NCBI GenBank assembly: GCA_028276345.1
Contig: JAPYWM010000002.1
Location: forward strand, 1 to 28,925
Direction: 5' to 3'
DNA length: 28,925 bases
From: Sphingobacterium sp.
Lineage (GTDB): Bacteria > Bacteroidota > Bacteroidia > SpSt-205
In this document: positions 28,813 through 28,925 of the stretch, piece after piece
Numbering within the stretch: position 1 is the stretch's first letter
Layout: each line of letters begins with the position of its first letter
Position numbers and translations under genes: made by a program
The notes under the pieces: model-generated
Database searches by the model: none
What the model was told of the DNA's origin: nothing
What the model saw: only the letters and a program-made list of their open reading frames with translations

Positions 28813-28925
28813 GTGTGGAAAGTCGGCGCCGCTAAGGCAGACATCACCTACTTTGAGCCGGGGATAGGCCTCTTAGGCTGGGGCAATAGCCGTCATGTTG
28901 CGCACACCGTGGAATCCCCGCTCTA
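28813..28925 (+). CDS. Neutral/alkaline ceramidase-like protein, 5' fragment (cut by window edge)
   Basis: Only 37 codons are present: GTG-initiated, reading WKVGAAKADITYFEPGIG then LLGWGNSRHVAHTVESPL. The opening matches the N-terminus of neutral/alkaline non-lysosomal ceramidase-like proteins, which begin with a VGxAKxDITxxEPGxxMxGYG pattern and continue to VETPLYARA. Such enzymes hydrolyse the amide bond of ceramide, and Bacteroidota include many sphingolipid makers. The start is supported by a TACCTTTG box ending 4 nt upstream. No signal peptide is visible in the fragment, unlike secreted ceramidases. The rest lies outside the window, so the call rests on this N-terminal block. Confidence 0.65.
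   Translation, partial: MWKVGAAKADITYFEPGIGLLGWGNSRHVAHTVESPL

Overview
The window is a chromosomal stretch of a Bacteroidota (FCB group) bacterium, moderately GC-rich. Four things point there: a type IX secretion (T9SS) C-terminal sorting domain (gene at 16400-17728), a DUF5723-like/TSP3/OmpA protein of a kind common in that phylum, the absence of Shine-Dalgarno sequences, and the Bacteroidota -7 promoter box TAnnTTTG in front of most genes. I see no phage, IS element, CRISPR, rRNA or tRNA. This is mainly housekeeping and cell-envelope DNA with a few unfamiliar secreted proteins.

Layout. 1-2064: truncated pyruvate dehydrogenase E1 alpha (minus), divergent from recF (plus). 2065-2277: a hairpin-rich convergent spacer. 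2278-5764: a large OmpA-family protein with nine calcium-binding TSP3 repeats, and a ferritin-VIT1 fusion iron transporter (both minus). 5877-10577: thiolase, UbiD decarboxylase and the bifunctional NAD(P)HX repair enzyme (plus). 10688-10897: ribosomal protein L28 (minus). 11011-16341: a small outer-membrane protein, a polysaccharide flippase, recR, a two-part glycosyltransferase and a lipoprotein (plus). 16400-18811: a T9SS-secreted protein and a GH114/TM1410-type lipoprotein (minus). 18885-20525: an unfamiliar secreted protein built on a 16-residue His/Pro/Cys repeat. 20467-23309: asparagine synthetase (minus), divergent from a lipid A-type acyltransferase (plus). 23442-28641: DNA polymerase III delta, an FkbM methyltransferase and Mfd (all minus). 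28813-end: the start of a neutral-ceramidase-like gene (plus).

Functional threads. DNA repair and replication: recF, recR, mfd, holA. Envelope building: flippase, glycosyltransferase, lipid A acyltransferase, FkbM methyltransferase, OmpA protein. Central and quinone metabolism: pdhA, thiolase, UbiD. Metabolite and iron homeostasis: nnr, ferritin-VIT.

The strongest system-level signal is not a gene. The -7 box TAnnTTTG ends exactly 4 nt before the start codon of ten genes, and 5-11 nt before three more. This places the predicted transcription start on or beside the first base of the start codon, so much of this genome probably makes leaderless mRNAs, including ones starting with GTG. The rule corrected several start sites (flippase, GH114-like lipoprotein, holA, the partial ceramidase). 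In two places the upstream gene's stop codon is itself the TA of the box. The most novel-looking protein is the 16-residue His/Cys-ladder protein at 18885-20525.
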